A DNA stretch of 7,152 nucleotides, from positions 1-7,152 of the forward strand of contig JAUSQB010000011.1 of NCBI GenBank assembly GCA_030652715.1. Direction: 5' to 3'. Shown here in pieces: positions 4,569 to 7,152 of the stretch (its first letter is position 1; every line of letters begins with the position of its first letter). Both the position numbers and the translations under genes were made by a program. Origin of the DNA: Rugosibacter sp. (GTDB taxonomy: Bacteria > Pseudomonadota > Gammaproteobacteria > Burkholderiales > Rhodocyclaceae). The notes under the pieces are model-generated. The model was not told where the DNA came from. It saw only the letters and a list, made by a program, of their open reading frames with translations, and searched no databases.

Positions 4569-5240
4569 TCAATTGGTTGCATCCATCTTGCGCAGATAGT
4601 CGGCAATATCGCTATTTCTTTGTTGTTCTGCCAACCGTTGCGCGCTCTTTCCGTTGAGATCGGTCAGATTCATATCGGCGCGAGCATTAAGCAGCAGATG
4701 CACAAGCTCAAGTTTCCCATTTTTTGCAGCAAGCATCAATGCGGTTTGTCCATTTGGTGCACGGGCATCTATCTTCGCTCCATGTGATAACAGCAGCGCT
4801 GCAAGCTTGGTGTGTCCAGAAAATGCAGCATAATGCAGTGGTGCCCAACCCTCTGGATTGACATCTGCCCCAGCAGCAAGCAGCAGATCGGCTATGGCAA
4901 AATATCCTTTGAGAGATGCCAGTGCCAGGGCTGAATCTCCATACTGATTTTGGTGCTTTGGGTTAGCCCGATTAGCCAGCAATAGCGTGACCAAAGGCTG
5001 ATTACCATTCCGTGCCGCTGTCATCAGCAGGGATGAACCGCTACGGTCTGTTGTATTCACATCCATGCCACGATGAATTAAATCGATGACGGCGACATTA
5101 TCGTCATTCTGGACAGCAATCAAAATATCCTCATAAGCGCCTGCATATACCGGCAGGCTGAAAAATAAAAAATATATTGAAATTATAGAGTTAATTTTCA
5201 ATTTTAATGAAAAGCTTGAAGAAGTTGGTGGTCGTCGCAT
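4569..5240 (-). CDS. Exported ankyrin-repeat protein
   Basis: A 223-residue protein with an N-terminal signal peptide (basic/polar start, hydrophobic core at about 17-30, VYA cleavage after residue 33). It is followed by about five to six ankyrin repeats at about 35-220, shown by recurring units such as GSSLLMTAARNG, GDSALALASLKG, WAPLHYAAFSG and GQTALMLAAKNG with the intervening LLLxxGAD/N turns. Ankyrin arrays bind proteins; here the array should act in the periplasm, with an unknown partner. The start codon lies inside the end of tatD (50-bp overlap), so it is probably the last gene of the tmk-holB-tatD transcript. It now abuts the prophage end about 50 bp downstream, with no convincing terminator in the gap. 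Confidence 0.85.
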   Translation of the reverse strand: MRRPPTSSSFSLKLKINSIISIYFLFFSLPVYAGAYEDILIAVQNDDNVAVIDLIHRGMDVNTTDRSGSSLLMTAARNGNQPLVTLLLANRANPKHQNQYGDSALALASLKGYFAIADLLLAAGADVNPEGWAPLHYAAFSGHTKLAALLLSHGAKIDARAPNGQTALMLAAKNGKLELVHLLLNARADMNLTDLNGKSAQRLAEQQRNSDIADYLRKMDATN

Positions 5241-5973
5241 GCGCTAGTGAGTCCACCGTTATCCCGCGTAATCGGGCAATTTCCTCAGCCACATGGCGTA
5301 CCCAGGCGGGCTGATTCAGTTTGCCGCGGTATGGTGCCGGTGCAAGATAGGGCGAGTCGGTTTCAACCAATAATCGATCAAGCGGCACAAAAGCAGCGAC
5401 ATCCTTGACTTGCTGGGCTTTTTTGAATGTGACGATGCCGGAAATAGAGATATGGAAGCCCAGATCAAGAGCAGCAGTTGCGGTTTCCTGTGTTTCTGTA
5501 AAACAATGAAATACCCCGCCTACATCACCGGCATTTTCTTCTCGAAGAATGCACAGTGTATCGGCTGCTGATTCTCTGGTGTGAATAATCAATGGCTTGC
5601 GACATTTTTTGGCAGCCCGAATATGGGTACGAAAACGTTCTCGTTGCCATTCCAGATCACCTTCGAGTCGGTAGTAGTCAAGGCCGGTTTCACCTATGGC
5701 TACGACCTTGGGGTGCTGGGCTAAGCGCAGCAGGATACTTTCATCAGGTTCCTCACCCTGCTGCGAATCGGGATGCACGCCAACCCCGGCATACAGATTC
5801 GGAAAGCGATCGACCAGTGCCAGGACACCGGAAAAGCGTTCCAGAGCTACCCCGGCGATAAGTGCCCACCCTACCCCGTGACTATTCATGGCGTCTAGAT
5901 AGACATCTTCCTGTCCTTGAAAGTCTGGAAAGTCAAGATGACAGTGGGAATCAACGAGCAATTCTGGTGTCAT
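5191..5973 (-). CDS. tatD: TatD-family metal-dependent hydrolase/DNase
   Basis: A 260-residue protein, the normal family length. It has the metal-binding and catalytic motifs in order: HCH at residues 10-12 (HxH), IGETGLDYY with E95, HTRES with H131, FHCFTE with H156, and LVETDSPYLAP with D206. These are the TIM-barrel metallohydrolase ligands of TatD enzymes, which have 3'-5' exonuclease/DNase activity implicated in DNA repair and turnover in the cytoplasm. Its ATG overlaps the holB stop by 4 bases (ATGA on the - strand). The PilZ-domain gene often found between holB and tatD in related bacteria is absent. The TatD subtype (for example YcfH-like) is suggested by the holB neighbourhood. Confidence 0.93.
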   Translation of the reverse strand: MTPELLVDSHCHLDFPDFQGQEDVYLDAMNSHGVGWALIAGVALERFSGVLALVDRFPNLYAGVGVHPDSQQGEEPDESILLRLAQHPKVVAIGETGLDYYRLEGDLEWQRERFRTHIRAAKKCRKPLIIHTRESAADTLCILREENAGDVGGVFHCFTETQETATAALDLGFHISISGIVTFKKAQQVKDVAAFVPLDRLLVETDSPYLAPAPYRGKLNQPAWVRHVAEEIARLRGITVDSLAHATTTNFFKLFIKIEN

Positions 5974-7034
5974 GGGGTTTGCGGTCGCAGGGCACGCAGA
6001 TAATGAAAAGCCAGGGATTCAAGGAATAAAAGCTGGTTAAGTGGATGCCGCGAGCTGCGGCGAAAGGTGTTGATTGCATGCCAGGCGGCAATCAATGCTG
6101 CAGGGGCAAGCATTTCGATATTTTTGAAGTGTGGCCAGCCGCGATGATAATGAATTTCACCGCTCATGCGCTCCAACGTTAAATCAAACAACCAGCGTTG
6201 CACGCCTTCGACCAGGTTTTCCATGCGAAATGACGCATTGCCTTTGAGCATCGCATCCCAGCTTGCCGCCAGCGCGATCGGATCGTTACGCGCCGTGAGG
6301 AGGCTTTCCAGCAAGGTATCAATGGCCGCCAGTTGCCCTTCATTTTTCCATTGCACGACACGCAGAGGGGCACCCCCGGCCAAGTCAAGATAGCGTGTCG
6401 CCTGTTTTTCCAGACTGGCACATCCCAGCCAGTCGGCGGCTGCCTGCCTATCCGGTTGCGTGAAAGGGATGATGCGGCAGCGGCTGCGCAGGGTAGGTAA
6501 AAGATTTTTTTTTCTCGATGAAATCAATATAAAATGAACACTTGAAGGTGGTTCTTCAAGTAGTTTAAGAAGTGAATTGGCGGCGGCACTATTCATGGCC
6601 TCAGCATCTGTAACCAATACTACCCGGTTGGCTTGGCGATGGCTGCCGGCAAAAACAAAGTCTTCCAGTTCGCGAATCTGGTCGATACGGATAATGTCAG
6701 CCCCTTGCTTTTTGGCTTTTTCACTACTCTTTTCGTTTTTAGCTTCTTCCGTTTCTGTTTCTTTATCCTCGCCTGGAGTAATACGACGAAAATCCGGATG
6801 ATTTCCGGCTGCCAGCCAGCGGCAGGCAACGCACTGCCCGCAGGCTTCCATGTCGGATGTCGCTGCTTCACAAAGCAGCAGCGCAGCAAGCCGTTCGGCA
6901 AAATCGCGCTTGCCTACACCGGATGGACCAGTTAGCAGCAATGCATGCGGCAGATGTGCCAGTCCTTGCCAAAGCAAGTTATGCTTTATCTTCTTGTTAA
7001 ATTTTAAATCATAATATTGCAATTGATTTCTCAA
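5970..7034 (-). CDS. holB: DNA polymerase III subunit delta' (clamp loader)
   Basis: A 354-residue protein with the delta' AAA+ signature: HALLLTGPSGVGK (P-loop at 36-42), a four-cysteine zinc module (C55, C65, C68, C71), VTDAEAMNSAAANSLLKLLEEPP (141-163) in the Walker B/sensor region, and TLRSRC (181-186), the conserved SRC motif. It is a stator subunit of the clamp loader that places the beta clamp on DNA. A Lys/Glu-rich segment at about 89-110 (KETETEEAKNEKSSEKAKKQ) between the zinc module and the next core strand looks like an insertion. The start is uncertain: TTG at 7034 gives a normal N-terminus but has only a weak ribosome binding site, and another TTG four codons later is possible. 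Either start overlaps the end of tmk. Confidence 0.93.
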   Translation of the reverse strand: MRNQLQYYDLKFNKKIKHNLLWQGLAHLPHALLLTGPSGVGKRDFAERLAALLLCEAATSDMEACGQCVACRWLAAGNHPDFRRITPGEDKETETEEAKNEKSSEKAKKQGADIIRIDQIRELEDFVFAGSHRQANRVVLVTDAEAMNSAAANSLLKLLEEPPSSVHFILISSRKKNLLPTLRSRCRIIPFTQPDRQAAADWLGCASLEKQATRYLDLAGGAPLRVVQWKNEGQLAAIDTLLESLLTARNDPIALAASWDAMLKGNASFRMENLVEGVQRWLFDLTLERMSGEIHYHRGWPHFKNIEMLAPAALIAAWHAINTFRRSSRHPLNQLLFLESLAFHYLRALRPQTP

Positions 7035-7152
7035 GTACTTTATTTATCGTTTCCAAAGGCTGTGTCGCGTCAATCAGTCTCACGCGTAACGGATTTTCTG
7101 CTGCAATGTGTAAATATGCAGTCCTTACACGCTCAAAAAAAGCAGCCTGTTC
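7009..7152 (-). CDS. tmk: Thymidylate kinase, C-terminal 47 residues
   Basis: Reading from the window edge, the - strand encodes EQAAFFERVRTAYLHIAAEN, then PLRVRLIDATQPLETINKVL, EKSIAIL and stop. FFxRVRxxYLxIA followed by RVxLIDAxQPLExI is the characteristic end of bacterial thymidylate kinase, which phosphorylates dTMP to dTDP. The N-terminal part with the P-loop lies beyond the window. The gene ends 26 bases inside holB; the tmk-holB order is common in proteobacteria and supports both calls. Confidence 0.88.
   Translation of the reverse strand, partial: EQAAFFERVRTAYLHIAAENPLRVRLIDATQPLETINKVLEKSIAIL

Noticed and set aside
5592..5881. + strand open frames opposite tatD
   Set aside because: They are shadows of tatD, whose catalytic motifs are all intact on the - strand.
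6577..6935. + strand open frames opposite holB
   Set aside because: They run across the P-loop and zinc-module coding region of holB and show only composition-driven hydrophobic stretches.
1..7152. tRNA, rRNA, CRISPR arrays or insertion sequences
   Set aside because: No cloverleaf-like, array-like or transposase-related sequence was recognised; the prophage uses a dif-like site rather than a tRNA end.

Overview
The window is a junction between an integrated filamentous phage and a conserved bacterial chromosomal operon. Positions 1 to about 4518, all genes on the + strand, are the right-hand part of an inovirus-type prophage. Positions about 4519-7152, all genes on the - strand, are host housekeeping DNA. 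The host genes (tmk, holB, tatD and a periplasmic ankyrin protein) and a XerC half-site of beta-proteobacterial type suggest a beta-proteobacterium. A nitrosomonad-like organism would fit, but that is a weak guess without a database search.

The phage genes follow the usual inovirus module order. First comes the C-terminal part of a gpII/X-type rolling-circle replication initiator, cut by the window edge. Next is a 90-residue, lysine-free, very acidic double zinc-ribbon protein in the slot where many inoviruses carry the ssDNA-binding protein, with a near-identical 23-bp hairpin on each side. Then follow a 59-residue major coat preprotein, a 111-residue protein with a C-terminal membrane helix, a 22-residue membrane peptide at the pVII/pIX position, a 425-residue secreted and anchored adsorption protein of pIII/TspB type, a pVI-like protein and a Zot/pI assembly ATPase. 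From the coat gene onward the genes are joined by stop/start overlaps of 1-8 bases, so they should be translated as a coupled unit. A strong intrinsic terminator overlaps the zot stop codon.

Between zot and the host DNA lies about 230 bp of non-coding phage DNA. It holds two long, imperfect two-tier hairpins (4347-4407 and 4430-4477), good candidates for the packaging signal and/or replication origin. It ends in a 28-bp dif-like site (4491-4518). That site's outer arm, on the host side, looks like an intact XerC-binding arm, while the phage-side half does not resemble a XerD arm. This is the pattern expected at the right end of an inovirus integrated at dif by the host XerC/XerD recombinases.

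On the host side, tmk, holB, tatD and the ankyrin gene overlap one another and read toward the prophage. No secretin (pIV), repressor or toxin gene is visible; anything upstream of the replication gene lies outside the window.
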